A stretch of DNA of 64,000 nt from Physcomitrium patens (Eukaryota; Streptophyta; Bryopsida; Funariales; Funariaceae). The position numbers and the translations under genes were made by a program. The notes under the pieces are model-generated. The model was not told the DNA's origin. It worked only from the letters and a program-made list of their open reading frames with translations, and did not search any database. This document shows positions 23,896 to 36,393 of this stretch, one piece after another (within the stretch, counting starts at the first letter, position 1; every line of letters begins with the position of its first letter). The stretch lies in the NCBI RefSeq assembly GCF_000002425.4, contig NC_037272.1, positions 14,023,354 to 14,087,353 of the forward strand, read 5' to 3'.

Positions 23896-24574
23896 AATGG
23901 CTTACTATATGAAGCCTTGCTAGAGAATATATCAAGCACTTGACTATGGAAGATAGAAGAAAAATTTTCAATAATAAGATTCTAAATCTAATAGAATCCT
24001 AAATAATTCCAATTAAACTTTAATAATAATAATTAAGCTTCAATCAAATTTAAAGAAACTTTAAAGAAATTACAAAAGAAGTATTAGAATAAAATCTTAA
24101 ATATATCTTAAATAAATTCTAATTGAATCTTAATTTAATCTTAGTTAAAATTTTGGTAGCCTTTAATTAAATTCTAAATAAAATCCTAATTAAATACTTA
24201 ATAATTCTAAATTCTAAACCAATCCTAAGTCCTAACAAATTTCTAAACTTTAAATCAAATCTTAAATCCTAACCAAATCTTAGTCAAATTAACCTAATCG
24301 TATGAAAATTTAGAACCTCAGTATCTATTAATAATATTGTTAATCTTATTTAAAATTTTACACACCTCTCAACAACTAAATTGGCAACAAGCATATAAAA
24401 TTCGAAGAAGATCAAACTTACCTAATAGAAGATCAATCTTAAATTCTTGTTAAGTATTGACTGGCCTCTTACTCCAATCTAAATGTTGAACTTCTAGCAC
24501 CAATATCTCTTTTTCAAACTATTTAATTGCATCTAAAATTCACCTCAACTATTAAAAATCAAGTCTAGTCTCTA

Positions 24575-24606
<32 letters not shown>

Positions 24607-25345
24607 ACTTCAATCCAATTAAGAGATTGCTAAAGATCTTAAAAATACTCACCAATTTTCAAATTCTAATTTCTAAGATCCCAATCCACAAAAACCTTCA
24701 CACACTTTGATCTAAATGTTTGATTGATTTCAAAATTTGCACATACACTAATAACTAGAACACCAATACATTGCTGAGAATTTACTAATACATACACCAT
24801 AGAATGCAAAAAATCCTCAATTTTGTAAACATAATTTTATTTTTTAAAATCTAATCCAACTAAAAACATTACTAATTTTGAAAAACTTCCAAAAACTAAA
24901 TATTAACTCAATTGATATAAAACTAATGTCCAAAAAGCTCTTTGCAAGTTTGCTTTCAAATCTGACTTTTCGATCTTCAAAAAAATCCTAGAATTGCTAT
25001 AGGTGCATGGTTTTGTGGCTCAAGGCCTGATTTTGACCTAGGTTGACAATAGGTCCTCTTTGGATATCAATATTTGATAATTTGAGGTATTTTTTATTTG
25101 GACCTATTAGTAATTTTTTTCTAAATATGTCTATATCAATTACTTATTTTATTATTTTGATTTGAGGCATTTATGCCCCTACAAAGCAAATAGGAGCCTC
25201 TTCTTTAAAAGACAACATTAAGTCTAATTTTTTATTATCTTCCTATCATTTATCTTTATTTTTCTAGTACATCTTTTTACTAGGCTCTTCTATAACAACA
25301 TCCATGTTTTCATTTTTCACCATATATTCATGTTATTACATAACA
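23896..25345 (-). repeat. Family H LTR, inverted (H5)
   Basis: The reverse complement follows the H1 LTR in order from 25345 (TGTTATGTAATAACATG) to 23896: the GATATTGGTGCTAGAAGTT block near 24500 and the TCCTAAATC array near 23990-24300. A run of about 30 A near 24574-24604 interrupts it. Confidence 0.65.
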
Positions 25346-26104
25346 ATTGTGAGTGGATTTTTCTCCCTTCACATAAAATTTGATTTAATTATATCATAAC
25401 TTATATTAGAGCCTAATATTAATTAATGTGGAGATGCAAATCATCTATGAGATAGAAAAACCAAAATGAGGTAATAATCAAGATTTATTCAACAACACAA
25501 AAAGTTAGTTATACTTTTTTATGATTTAATTTTTAGCATTTGTAGTTCATTTAGTTAAGTCCCTTCCAAGACTTATTCTATCAAACTTAAACTCTGCAAA
25601 TTATGAATTAAAATACAATAAAATAAAAACAATGAATACCATGCTAGAGTGCTAGTCTAGGACTTTCCAATGTAATATTAATCATGTAAATCGGAGTTCT
25701 ATATAGGAATTTATCTACGGATGGAGTTTTTATGACAAAACTTCATCTAAAATTAGAATTCAGTAATAAACAACCTTAAATATTTAAGTTCGGCACTAAC
25801 ATGATGTTAAAATTTTTTTAAAATAAAAGATGAAAGTTGAAAGATTGAAAATTTAAAATTTAAGTAGAATTAATAATTAAAAGTTAAGAAAAAGTTTAAA
25901 AGTAACATAAGTAAAAGATTGTCAAAAATAGAAGTTAAAAGTTAAAAGTTAAAGTTAAAAGTTGAAGGTTAAAAGTAAAAATTAAAAGGTTAAGATTAAA
26001 ATTAAAAGTTAAAAGATTAAGATTAAAAGAAATAGGAAAAAATTAAAAGATCAATTTTTTTTTATTTTATCCTTAAGGGTAAGAATGGATGGAAAGATAA
26101 GAAT
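25346..26104. other. AT-rich stretch with GTTAAAA low-complexity tract
   Basis: No gene seen. Positions 25800-26050 consist of many variants of AAAAGTTAAAAGTT and AAGATTAAAATTAAA, a degenerate simple repeat. Confidence 0.6.
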
Positions 26105-26810
26105 TTAAGATTAATTTCCAGCAGCAGATCCTTTGTCGTTCAAAAATTTGCTAACAATTCCACACAGCTCCTATGCACTTGAAAGTTTTTGTGGTCGAGG
26201 TTGACTTAGAGTTCCTCCTATCTACCAAATTTCATGGTGATCCGAGGTCTGACATCCGAGATGTGTGTTTTCAAAGCAAGGCTACTTGAGCTCCCTAGGC
26301 ATCAGACCCCCTTCTACTTAAAAATTCGCTAAAAATCATTTAATAGTCTAAAATTGAAAAATATAATTTTTTCTAAAATCAAACTTAATAAAGTTTTTTT
26401 TCTAACAAATTTCAGAAAACAAAATGTGAGTAAATACTAAGATAAAATTTTTCAAAGCTAGTTGTTCAACACTGCTGAGGCAGTAGATTCCTTTGCATTT
26501 AAAAATTCATTAAAATTTTGTTATGGATCGGAAATTAGTGATTTAAATTTTTTAGTAAACTAAACTTTAGAGTGCATTCATTTCAACAATCCACATCAAA
26601 GTTGAGTCAGAGGTCACCGAGTTATAGATTTTTTAAGCCGATGCTCCTACATTGTCAAGGCAGTAGATCCATGTCAGCTTGAAAACTCGCCAAAAATTTG
26701 TCACAACTTCAAATCAAGCGTGCCTTATGCCATTACAAAGCTAAGGGTGAGTAGAATCTGCTTACAAAGTTTCATAGAAAGAAAATAAAAATAGATAGAC
26801 TGAGTGAGTT
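26105..26810. repeat. About 180 bp tandem repeat, four diverged copies
   Basis: A block resembling GGCAGTAGATCC, then a few bases, then CTTGAAAACTCGCCAAAAATT, recurs near 26118, 26295, 26478 and 26655, a spacing of about 177-183 bases. Between blocks the copies share weaker similarity (AAATTTCATGGTGA, GAGTCAGAGGTCACCGAG). No open frame is convincing. It may be satellite-like or the internal part of a decayed element. Confidence 0.6.
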
Positions 26811-26999
26811 AAAACTGATGCCATATAAGTTTAAAGAAGAAGATTTGCATTCACAAGATGGGGGAACATTTTGCCATGGCTTTGCCACAAGAAGATGGAG
26901 AGAGAGAAAGGGAGCTCAGTCACCCAAGCCCTCTTTACTAGGTGGGAGGAGGCCCAAAAGTGGTAGACACATCTCTACCATCAAAATCAAAAAATTCAT

Positions 27000-28329
27000 A
27001 AAAATAAGATCAAGGGTCCTCAATAACTCTCAGTCTAAACCCGATTTCAAGGCTGGAAATGCCTAGAACTCAAAAACTAACACCTTTTTGGTAAAAATAA
27101 CACCACTAATGTCTCTAAAAAAATATTTTTAACCTAAGATCAACTATTCACAAGCCCAAATATGAGTTCTAGCTCATAAGAATCAATTAATTTACTAATT
27201 TAGTTATAAATTTCAACTACAATTCTAATTCTAATTAGCCTACTTGGAAATCACCAAGGGTTCTTGCCATCAAAGCTTTCATAATCACCATTCTTCAATT
27301 TAAACTCCCTTAAGCATGAGCTCTTAGTAAATCCAAAACCTAATTACAAATTGGCCTTGAATTTGTGATTTTTTCTAATTTTTTTTTTTTTTTTAACTTC
27401 AAGTAGTGATTAAAACCACTATGAGAGGAAAATCCACCAATAATTTAGCTTGTCTCCATCTTTTTAAGATCATCATTAATTTAATAATTAGACTTTATAT
27501 TTTTAATCCAATTAAATTATAAAATAAAATTTAAACTTAAAAATATTCAAAATTAATTAAGAAGTTAGAGCAAATAGGTTTAAGGAACTTTCTAACCATA
27601 GTCAAATTAGAAATTAGCTTTTGGATTGAAAATTGAGATTGTGGATTAATTTAAGATATAATTCCAAAGAATTGGAAGAGAAATTCTACTAAAATTTTAG
27701 TTTTATTACTAAGAAAAAGATTTAAAGTAATTCAAGAAAAAAAATCATAGACCTTTTAAATTTAATTTTTTTTCTTTTGAATTTTAAAATAGTCAATCAA
27801 TCTACTAATTAGAATTATCCATCTAATTAAAAAACCTAAAGATATGATCAAAGTCATAATTAACTTAAAAACTAATTTAAATATATCAGTTGGTTATATT
27901 AGCATTAAAATTAGTAAAAATATATTAAAAATTACAAAAAAAAATCTAACTAACTATTGGGGCTTTTAATTATGCTCACAACAATGATCAACCTCCAAAT
28001 ATCAATCCAATCTATCTTAGGAATTTTTTATCCAATCCTATCTTTAACTTAATTTTAGTATCAATCATATTAATTATTGATCTCTTCTATCCTATTTTTA
28101 TCAATTTATGGCCTTTTAAGATAATAAAAGATTTTTTAAAATCTAGAAGATAAAATTATTAACCAACCTTTAATCTATTAACTATTAAGACTAGAAAATA
28201 AATTAAGATGCTTTTATAAAAGCCATGTTTAAATTTCTCAAATTATTATTGAATCAAGATGATTAGATATTAAATAGAAAATCATTTTTGATTAAATTTT
28301 TAATATATAGTTGTATTACAATACAACAC
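27000..28329 (-). repeat. Decayed family A-type LTR (J), inverted, left end uncertain
   Basis: Read leftwards from 28329 the start TGTTGTATTGTAATACAACTAT matches the start of the A and B LTRs allowing C-to-T changes. The interior is almost pure AT with no frames. The left boundary cannot be fixed by eye. Bases 26811-27000 show nothing recognisable. Confidence 0.4.
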
Positions 28330-28339
28330 AGTCAAAATA

Positions 28340-28456
28340 GGTTGAATAATCTTGTTCATTGATAAAAATATGGTATTAGTAGACACCTATAGGAACCAAC
28401 AATGAATCTTGCAAATGCAACAAAGAAATTTGATATTTTTCATCAATGACAATTTT
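28340..28456 (+). pseudogene. Chromodomain end of chromovirus I
   Basis: The nucleotide sequence around 28365-28450 (GGTATTAGTAGACACC, then AATCTTGCAAATGCAACAAAG) aligns with the last third of the D chromodomain (ISECTWKPVKNLTNAT). Everything upstream is missing, cut by the J LTR. Confidence 0.6.
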
Positions 28457-28488
28457 TAAAATCAAGATAAAGAATAGTTAATGTTTGC

Positions 28489-28496
28489 TATAAAAG
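28489..28496 (+). promoter_or_regulatory. TATAAAAG element upstream of accessory frame, copy I
   Basis: TATAAAAG is at the same place as in F, G and D. Subtracting the inserted LTR, the distance to the former start codon is about 84 bases. Confidence 0.45.
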
Positions 28497-28556
28497 AAAA
28501 AATATATAATAAAATTAGTATTCTACCTTCTATTATTGTTTGTAATTTTTCTATAT

Positions 28557-29082
28557 ATGAATATTAAAGACATGAATATCAAAAAAAGAAAAACTCAATA
28601 CACTCTTATGTCACTCAAAAAGACTAAAAAAATCATTCAATTATAATAATATATTGAACTAAAATGGCTATTACCAAAGACAAGAAGATTTAAAAGTCTT
28701 GAGACAAGACTAAAGACTAGAAAGGCATTGACAAAAGTAAAGAAGGCTTCACTCTTATCTTCATATCTACTTTGTAATTAATAGCTATATAGCAATATTT
28801 TATAGAAACTCTAAGATCTGTTGACTTTGCTAGACATATGACTTAACTTAAAAGACAAATTATCAATATGTATATATAAGCTATTAATATATGTATCATG
28901 TAGCTAACTTGTTAACCAAAGTTTTAGCCTATTAATCAATTGCAAATACAAGTAAAATCAAAAAAACATCTATGAAGCCTCAAAAAAGTCTATCTAAAAG
29001 ATATTATGAAATTAATCTACTTTCATCTGCTTCTATTTAAACATATAAATAATTATTGAAGTAAATATGTATGTTTGTGACA
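28557..29082 (-). repeat. Solo chromovirus LTR inside chromovirus I
   Basis: About 526 bp, in the orientation of the F and G LTRs, ending TTTGTGACA at 29082. It holds the GAAGGCTTCACTCTTATC promoter block. It separates the TATA region of I from its accessory frame. No clear target duplication remains. Confidence 0.7.
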
Positions 29083-29100
29083 TTGTGATAGTAAAGAGAT

Positions 29101-29518
29101 AAAGAACCAACAACCAAGAGATTCAACTCATGAACTATTGTTTGTTAATTTATTGGATGAGACATTGCAATTGTCACAACCTTTATGACAATTTAATCAA
29201 GATGAATATCTTCAAGAACAATATATTATTTTTCAAATAGACAGAAAGATTTAACATGTTTGATATCACAACCTTAGAAGAGACTGTCAATGTTTGGTGA
29301 TTTTATTAGAAATAGAAATGATTCTTAATTATGTTTCAAATATTTTATTTAAAGAGAGTTATAAATGTCTCAATAATGCTTAAATAACATGGTGGTCTTT
29401 CCACCCTAGTATGACATACTATTGATGGTTGAAAGGACCTATCAACCATCTTTAAAGAAAATAAAGATCAAAATACATTGCAAATATAATTTGATGCATC
29501 TTGGATTTCTTCAACATA
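29101..29518 (+). pseudogene. Chromovirus accessory frame, copy I
   Basis: Homologous over its full length to the 140-codon frame of F: AACCAACAACC at the start, then GATGAGACATTGCAATTGTC, TTTGATATCACAACCTTAG, and ATTTCTTCAACATA at the end. Many stops. This is the fourth copy of the frame and confirms it as a regular part of this chromovirus family. Confidence 0.75.
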
Positions 29519-30045
29519 CATATTTACTTCAATAGTTATCTATTTGATTAAATTAAAATAAATTAAAATAATTTCAAATAAATTAATTCTATAATATCTT
29601 TTAAATAAGCTTTCTAGAAGCTTTATATATGTGACTTTGACTTTATACGTCTTTGTAGGTTAAAAACTTGATTAATAAATTAACCACATGTCATGTATGT
29701 TGATAGCTTGTGGAACAAACTAACTATGTGGCACACACATAGAAAACTTGCCTTACAAGTTAAAATATGTCTCTTATATTTTACACATGTGTCAAAGATC
29801 TTATAAAATATCACCATATATTTTCTACTTAAATTGCATATATGAAGACAAGAGTGAAGTCTTCTATACTCTTATCAATGTCTTTTTTGTTCTTGGTCTA
29901 GTTTCAAGAATCTATACTCTTTTTGTCTTTGAAAATAGCCATTTTAGTTTTAATATTATGTTATTTTTGAAATATATATTTATTCTTCTTGAGTTACAAA
30001 ACGGTGTTTTAAGATTCTTCTTGTTTTAGTTGATGTTCTTGATAG
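29519..30045 (+). repeat. 3' LTR of chromovirus I, decayed
   Basis: Follows the F LTR in order, in the direct orientation: AATATCTTTTAAATAAGC near 29592, TGGCACACACATAGAAAAC near 29730, GAAGACAAGAGTGAAGTC near 29845, ending near CTTGATAGTTATAC. Confidence 0.65.
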
Positions 30046-32640
30046 TTATACAATAATAACTGATAGCAGTATAGAGAAGGCGAAGAATTAATGATGAAAA
30101 TCAATAATTAATAAAATATTATCAATATTTTGCAAACTTCAAATATGAAGCTTACATGAAAGATCCAATGTGTTTATTATTGTTTCTATATAGGAAGAAT
30201 TGTTATCGCATATTAATGGTCTTGAATACTTATATTATTCAAAATATATATATATATATTTAGAGCATAGAAAGAGATACATTTTATAACATTGATGAAG
30301 AAATTAATATTTTTTTTATGAAAAATATAGATATTTTTTTAACTTTCTTGAATATTGAGCCTTCTAACCTTGTTATATTTTCAAAACAATGAGAAAAAAA
30401 AAAAAAAAACAAAAAAAAAAACAAAAAATCACTTCTTTAAGATCTTTGATAAATTCTTTTAAATATCATTTTATTAATAAATGTTGGCCTTTTACTTGTG
30501 ATATAATAATACTTCTAAAGAAAAAGAAATTATTTGTCTAAACTATCACAAATCTTTTCTTGTCTTGTATCCAAGTATTCTATAAGTATACAATTGCTAC
30601 ATAAATAATAGTAGGATTGTATTTGTTGCAAAGATTGGTGCATTTTAAATCAAAAATCTCTTTAGAAGGTAAGATTCTTCTAATCTACAATAACATAAAA
30701 CCTCATCAATAAGTAGGAAAAAATGGATTAGAACAAAATTGAACAAAATTTTAAAAAATAAATAAATAAGATACAAAAGACAAAACTATGCAAACAAAAA
30801 TTGAACAAAAAGATACAAAACCAAATTTTTCTAAGAGAGAAGGTTCAAAGCCATATATAACCAGATGCTCTAAAAAGCCCTGACCAATCCTATTTATACT
30901 TTATTCTACCACCTTGGACTTTTTAGAATATTCTTACAAGATGGATCCCACTTAGATAATTGCCCTAAATTCCTTCTAGAAGGTTATATAGTAGGCCCTA
31001 CCTATTTAACTCTCCTAAGTTCTTTCTAAAATGTTCCACAATGGATCCTACATAGTCCATTAATTTAGTCTTAATTCTAAAAAAAATTCTAACTTCTCAA
31101 ACATGATTCCAACTATCTATTTTTATATATCAACAATACAAATATCTTATTAATATCTTATTACATTCAATGTGCAAGACATGAAAACCATCCTAATTTT
31201 ACTTTGTTTAAAAAATATTTTATATAATTCATTAACTTATTTTTTAAAATATACCAAATATAGAATAACATATTTGGAGTAGAAAATACTAGTTTAGTAG
31301 TATTTATTAATGCTAAATCCTTGCTAGTACCAATTCATATGGATCAAATATCTTCATACAATTGCAGAAGTTGAATTAATGCCCAATAAATAAAAGGTTT
31401 TGTTTTCTCTTAGAAAAAAGCAACAGCCATAATAAAAGAGGTATTAAAACTTGTCATTTCTACAATATGTAATATAAAAATTCTAAAAATATTTATTTTA
31501 TATATAAAATCAAATCCAACATAATCAAAGTATGCAAAATAAATAAATAAATAAATAAATAAAATAAAAACTTATTTTTTTGATTACATCAATAAATAAA
31601 ATGCTAATTATTAGCCTATAAAGTTTTCATAAGATAGACAATAGATGAATATCCAGAAATTGTAATATGTGATAATCTTTGCTACTCATTATAAATATTG
31701 AAAAACATTTTCTCTATTAGAATCATTCTGTTGTAAGACAATGAAAATATTTTTTAGCAAAATTCTTGAGGCAAGCAACTGTGATCTCATTTCTTTTTCT
31801 ATTGGTTGAAGACATTAAGAAAATGAATAATCTAAAAAAGAAAAAGCATGTCTCTGATTGTAAAGATCATTTTAAATGCTCAAGTGCTATTAAGTACTAT
31901 CTTGTAAACAATGTGCATGCAATACAAATGGACATCTAATTAATTGACTTGCATTTTTTTATTGATGAATATGACAATTTTACTCACAGTAAACTTGTCT
32001 TCTATAACACTTAAAGTCAATGCAATCTTTGTCAAAGTGATGTTTACTAACAACATATCCTTGATTATATGCAAATGCATCTATATTACCTCTCATTTTT
32101 TTTATACTTTCAAAATATCCTCTACCAAAGCAGGTATGTATGCCTCACTATTCATTGCAAAATGAAAATAACTATAGAGTATAAAATTTCCTCTCTTCTA
32201 TACATTCCATACAATGTGAAAATAAAAAAATAAAAAATAAAAAACTATAATATATAATTAATAAGAAAAAGATTGAATATATAAATATTTATAGATGTAA
32301 TAAGGCAAGATAAATGAAAATAGACATTAATAGTAGCTATTAAAAATTATTGAGAATCATTTGGAACCATATATAAAATCATGATTTATTTATCCAAATA
32401 TGGATAATATTTTTAATAATGAAGAAGATTTGTACGATTCATGTCCTAATTTGTGATGATTTGTTTAGTAAAATTTTGGATTGCTTTAATATTCTCCTTA
32501 TATAATTATATAATTTTTAAAAATATTTTTTATTTTTTATTGCCAATATTTTTTTAAAAATTATTTATTCTGCCATTGTAGAGTTTAAGGTATTTTAGGT
32601 TAAGAAAGACTATATAATTTTGGATGGAGTGTGAAAAAAG
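30046..32640. other. AT-rich intergenic region
   Basis: No supported gene. Positions 30880-31080 hold loosely repeated blocks with GATGGATCCCACTTAG and ATGGATCCTACATAG about 110 bases apart, possibly an old LTR. An A-rich run lies at 30392-30430 and an (AAAT)n microsatellite near 31540-31570. Confidence 0.5.
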
Positions 32641-32763
32641 ATTGTTGAGCAAAGACCATTTGTACAAATTCTGTGCTTAACAATACAAACGTCCTCTAGT
32701 TTTATTACATTATGTAATATTTAAATTTATTCACTATTAATAGAACCAGAAGCTTGCATTCAA

Positions 32764-33003
32764 TTATATATTTAAATAACTTAGAATAAAAAGTATAACT
32801 AAGCTAACAAAGTAAATTGTCATCATATTAGTAAAAATGATGTTAGCATCTCTTGTCTCATTGGCTGTAGTTGCAGCAGCTTGATCAATACAACTGATTG
32901 CAGTGCTACACAAAAATTTAATACATTTTGTACTCACATCAATGAGAACCTTGTGCAAAACATCATCAACATCTGAATGTTGTGAACCCACTTGTGATCC
33001 CAA
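32764..33003 (-). CDS. Hypothetical short frame with C-terminal membrane segment
   Basis: 79 codons on the minus strand. The first 50 residues are mixed hydrophilic, followed by a strongly hydrophobic stretch (YFVSLVILFILSYL). I do not recognise it. It lies in a patch (32640-33860) that is less AT-rich than its surroundings, but there is no second exon, no homologous copy in the window and no strong start context. It may be chance. Confidence 0.2.
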   Translation of the reverse strand: MGSQVGSQHSDVDDVLHKVLIDVSTKCIKFLCSTAISCIDQAAATTANETRDANIIFTNMMTIYFVSLVILFILSYLNI

Positions 33004-33860
33004 CCAAGATTAACTACTGAATAATCTCCATGGGCTTATATTGGACAGTGTTTGTAAGAAGAAAGAAAGAAAGAAAAACAGAAGCAAAAACACAAGTAGC
33101 AACAAAGATTAGAAGCAAAGAGAAACTCACATGCAAATTGAGAAACAGTGTTAAACACTTCATTTCAACTCTAACTTTAAGACTGTGCTCAATATTAAGC
33201 AATGTTCACAGTAACAGCTTTGTTGGGACATGAAACATTACCAAGGCAAGTTAAAAGAAAACGTTTTTATGACAATAAATGGTGGTAGCAAAGGGAGTAC
33301 TCCTGAAGTGTTTCACAATCAGGTCAAGTGAAGGAAAACCTCCCTTTTGTGGTTTTGAATAGGCACTATGGGTACCATGATGCTAAGTTGACAAAACTCA
33401 TTCACAGACTTGGTATTGATATCTGTGATGTACAATAACTATGTGTGTGTGTGTGTGCGCATGGAAATCCAGAGTGAGGGGGAGAGGGAACACACAACTA
33501 ATAATAATAATGATAATAATGTATGCATGTATGTGTGTATTTATTTATTTATGATTTGTGACCAGTGTTAAACCTTTTCTTTTCCTTCATGTCTGCAAGA
33601 ACTTTGTGGTACACTTCTGCAGTTGTGAATCATTCCTTGCCAGGGCTGGACATGCCCTGCAATTGTCTTGTTTGAGTGTCCATCCAAATGAGTGGCAGAC
33701 ACTGGGGCCCATTGTCCCTTACTTTTTAAACTTTTTAAATTTTTTTTGCCATTCCTTTTTTCTGCTATGCCTAACTGTTCCTTCATATTATATATATGTA
33801 TTTGTGTGCAGAGGGGGAGGGGCTATTCATAGCTTGTTCCAAGATCCTAGCCTTGTGTAA
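33004..33860. other. Moderately GC-richer patch without a supported gene
   Basis: Overlapping short frames occur on both strands near 33030-33230 and 33558-33860 with no recognisable domain. A (GT)n run lies near 33442-33458 and an (AAT)-like run near 33500-33520. Confidence 0.4.
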
Positions 33861-34582
33861 AGCTAGTATTATTGCAGTATTAATGTTTGTTTTGCAATAT
33901 TTTTCAGTAGTATTTTTATTTACTTATTGTATTTATCTGTTATTTTTTATTGTATTAGTCGAAAAAATTTCAAAACTAACTCTTTTCTATTTATTTTTTT
34001 ATTTCTCCTATTTCAATGTTGCTCTTCTTGGTTCAATATAAAGTGACGATAGAATGGCATAAATATTGAGAATTTGAATTGTTGCAGATTTTGTGGATAT
34101 TTTTTAAATAATTGCTTGTTTATTAATTTCAAATTAATCTCAAAGATACCAGAATGTTGACTTTTGGTATGTAGGATTCAAAAAAAATCAAAAAAAAAAA
34201 AAAAAAAAAAAAAAACTCTATTTAAAGGGTGGATATTTGTTATTGGTTTTTTTTCTTTGGAAAGTTGATCTTAAAATTTTAAGTATGTATCTACAATGAG
34301 TAGAATTAATTATGGTTATAGAAGTCATATGTATTTATTAATGATACTTTCTTTTACAAATTAATTGTATAAAATATATTTATGACATCAAAATTATAAT
34401 TACAATAAATGGGTGCTAATAATCATTTTTTGAAGTAATTTTTTAAGTTGTACAAAAACAATTTACATCATTGAAGTGATGCTTAAATATTTTTTAAGTA
34501 TTAAGCTTTGTGATATAAGACCAAGTAAAAATAGGAGTCCTTATAAAATAAACCATGCAAAACAAATGCAAGATTTTTTTAA

Positions 34583-34615
<33 letters not shown>

Positions 34616-36393
34616 CCTTTAAAAATATCAAGACTTGAATTAAAAAAACAACAAAGAGAAAACGTTATGTAAAAGCCAACAAATTATTAAAGCCTACAAC
34701 AACAAATTTTACATGAAAAGTGTAACAATAAGCTAAGAATGCAGTTTAGAACTATATGGATGGATGACCAAGCAGGAATGCAAGTATATTAGCAATCAAA
34801 GCAAGGATGCACTAAGGCCCCATAATTTTAAATTTTGGTTGTGCATGAGGTAGGTTGAAGCTAGAATTTTCCATCCCATATTTTCTAGCTACTTAAAATT
34901 TCAATGGAGTGGATGATAAGATTAAAAAATACTTTACAAAAATATATAAATCTTGTTCCTGTGGATTGATGCCTATAGAAAAAACATCTGCCTATAAGAA
35001 GTTTTTGCAAGAAAAAACCCAAGAATAAACTTGATTTTCCATTTAAATCTATAAATTTTATATTGTGTCGAGAAAAATAAAATAAACCAATTTGTTAGAA
35101 TTTTATTGAAACCTAGTAAAAACAGTACAAATCATTAGAAATTTTAAGTTAATAAAAAATAGAGACCAATTTACCAAAATGATCAGGTTGTGATACAGGC
35201 AAAGACCATATTGCAAGCTTCAGTTTATAAGCCACTTGGTTGACTTTAAATTCTTCCATCTTTCATTTCAAATAAATGACATGAAAAGGGCCATTATGAT
35301 GGTGATGTAGGTCAACGAAAGATTAAAAAGAATTTAAAAGTTATATCTTGCAATTAATGTTGATACCCAAATTTCAAATCAATAATATTTATTATATTTG
35401 AATTCTCTTTTTTTCTTTAATAGCATTATATTTCATAATATTACTTCCAATACATTATAATATACAAAAATAAAAAAACCAAACAATTTGTTATTAGTTT
35501 ATTTATCAATTTAGATAATGCATTCTATATGATTAGAACACTACTAATAACTATTCTATTAACTTTAATATTTAAGAATAATAACAAATGAAAGATTAGA
35601 ATAGTGAGATGTAAAAATTAAGTAAATAAAATCCCTGTATATATATATAATACAATTCTTCTTTTAAAACATAAGATTCAACTAAATTTATAATGAAATT
35701 AAATAAAATAATAGTTATAAATATGATAGTTAGTTATTATGAAATACTAATTGATTTCTTATTAAGAGAGATTTTTTAATTTCAACTTAAATATGAAAGT
35801 AATTACAACCATAATAAATAATTAGAAATAAATAATAGATATCAAGGATTTTTAACATGTTAGAAATGATTGTCCTACAAATATTTTTTCCGTTAATACT
35901 TGTTAAGTTTAAAGATTAATATCAACATTATTCTTTTAGCACTAAATATTTACTCACAAATGTATTCTGCTAATTTCTTGAAAAGATACCATGGTTCTAC
36001 GTGCATATTGGTTTTTATTTTGCACCACATAAAAATTCTTTAACGCTCAGAATCAAACTTTCTAAAACCAGTAAATTCGCAACTGAAAGAAAGGAAAATT
36101 TTTCATTTATTTTTAAACTTAATTCTTTCCCAAAATGTGAGTGACACAGTATTCTTTCTCTTGTCTATCTTTTCACATAATTTCCATAGTAGAATTTTTC
36201 TTCTATAGATAAGAGTAAGACTGTTACATTATTGGTCATTTTCCTAGTAGGTTTTTAATTTTCTTCAACCATGAATTTCCTACATATGTATGATTATGAA
36301 CTAATATACATTTATGCAGAGAGAGAGATAGAACTGTTGTGGAATAAAAGAAGTATTCCATATAAACAGCTGAATAATTACTTAACCTTCAGC
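33861..36393. other. AT-rich intergenic region
   Basis: No gene seen. Simple repeats include an A tract near 34180-34214 and (AAT)n near 34580-34612. Confidence 0.55.

Noticed and set aside
26105..26810. CRISPR-like array
   Set aside because: The repeats are long, diverged and separated by related sequence, not short identical repeats with unique spacers, and the genome is eukaryotic.
29748..30029. 93-codon hydrophobic frame
   Set aside because: It lies inside the decayed 3' LTR of chromovirus I. The hydrophobicity comes from T-rich sequence.
33558..33860. 100-codon plus-strand frame with Cys and hydrophobic residues
   Set aside because: No recognisable domain, overlapped by an equally long antisense frame, and runs into simple repeats.
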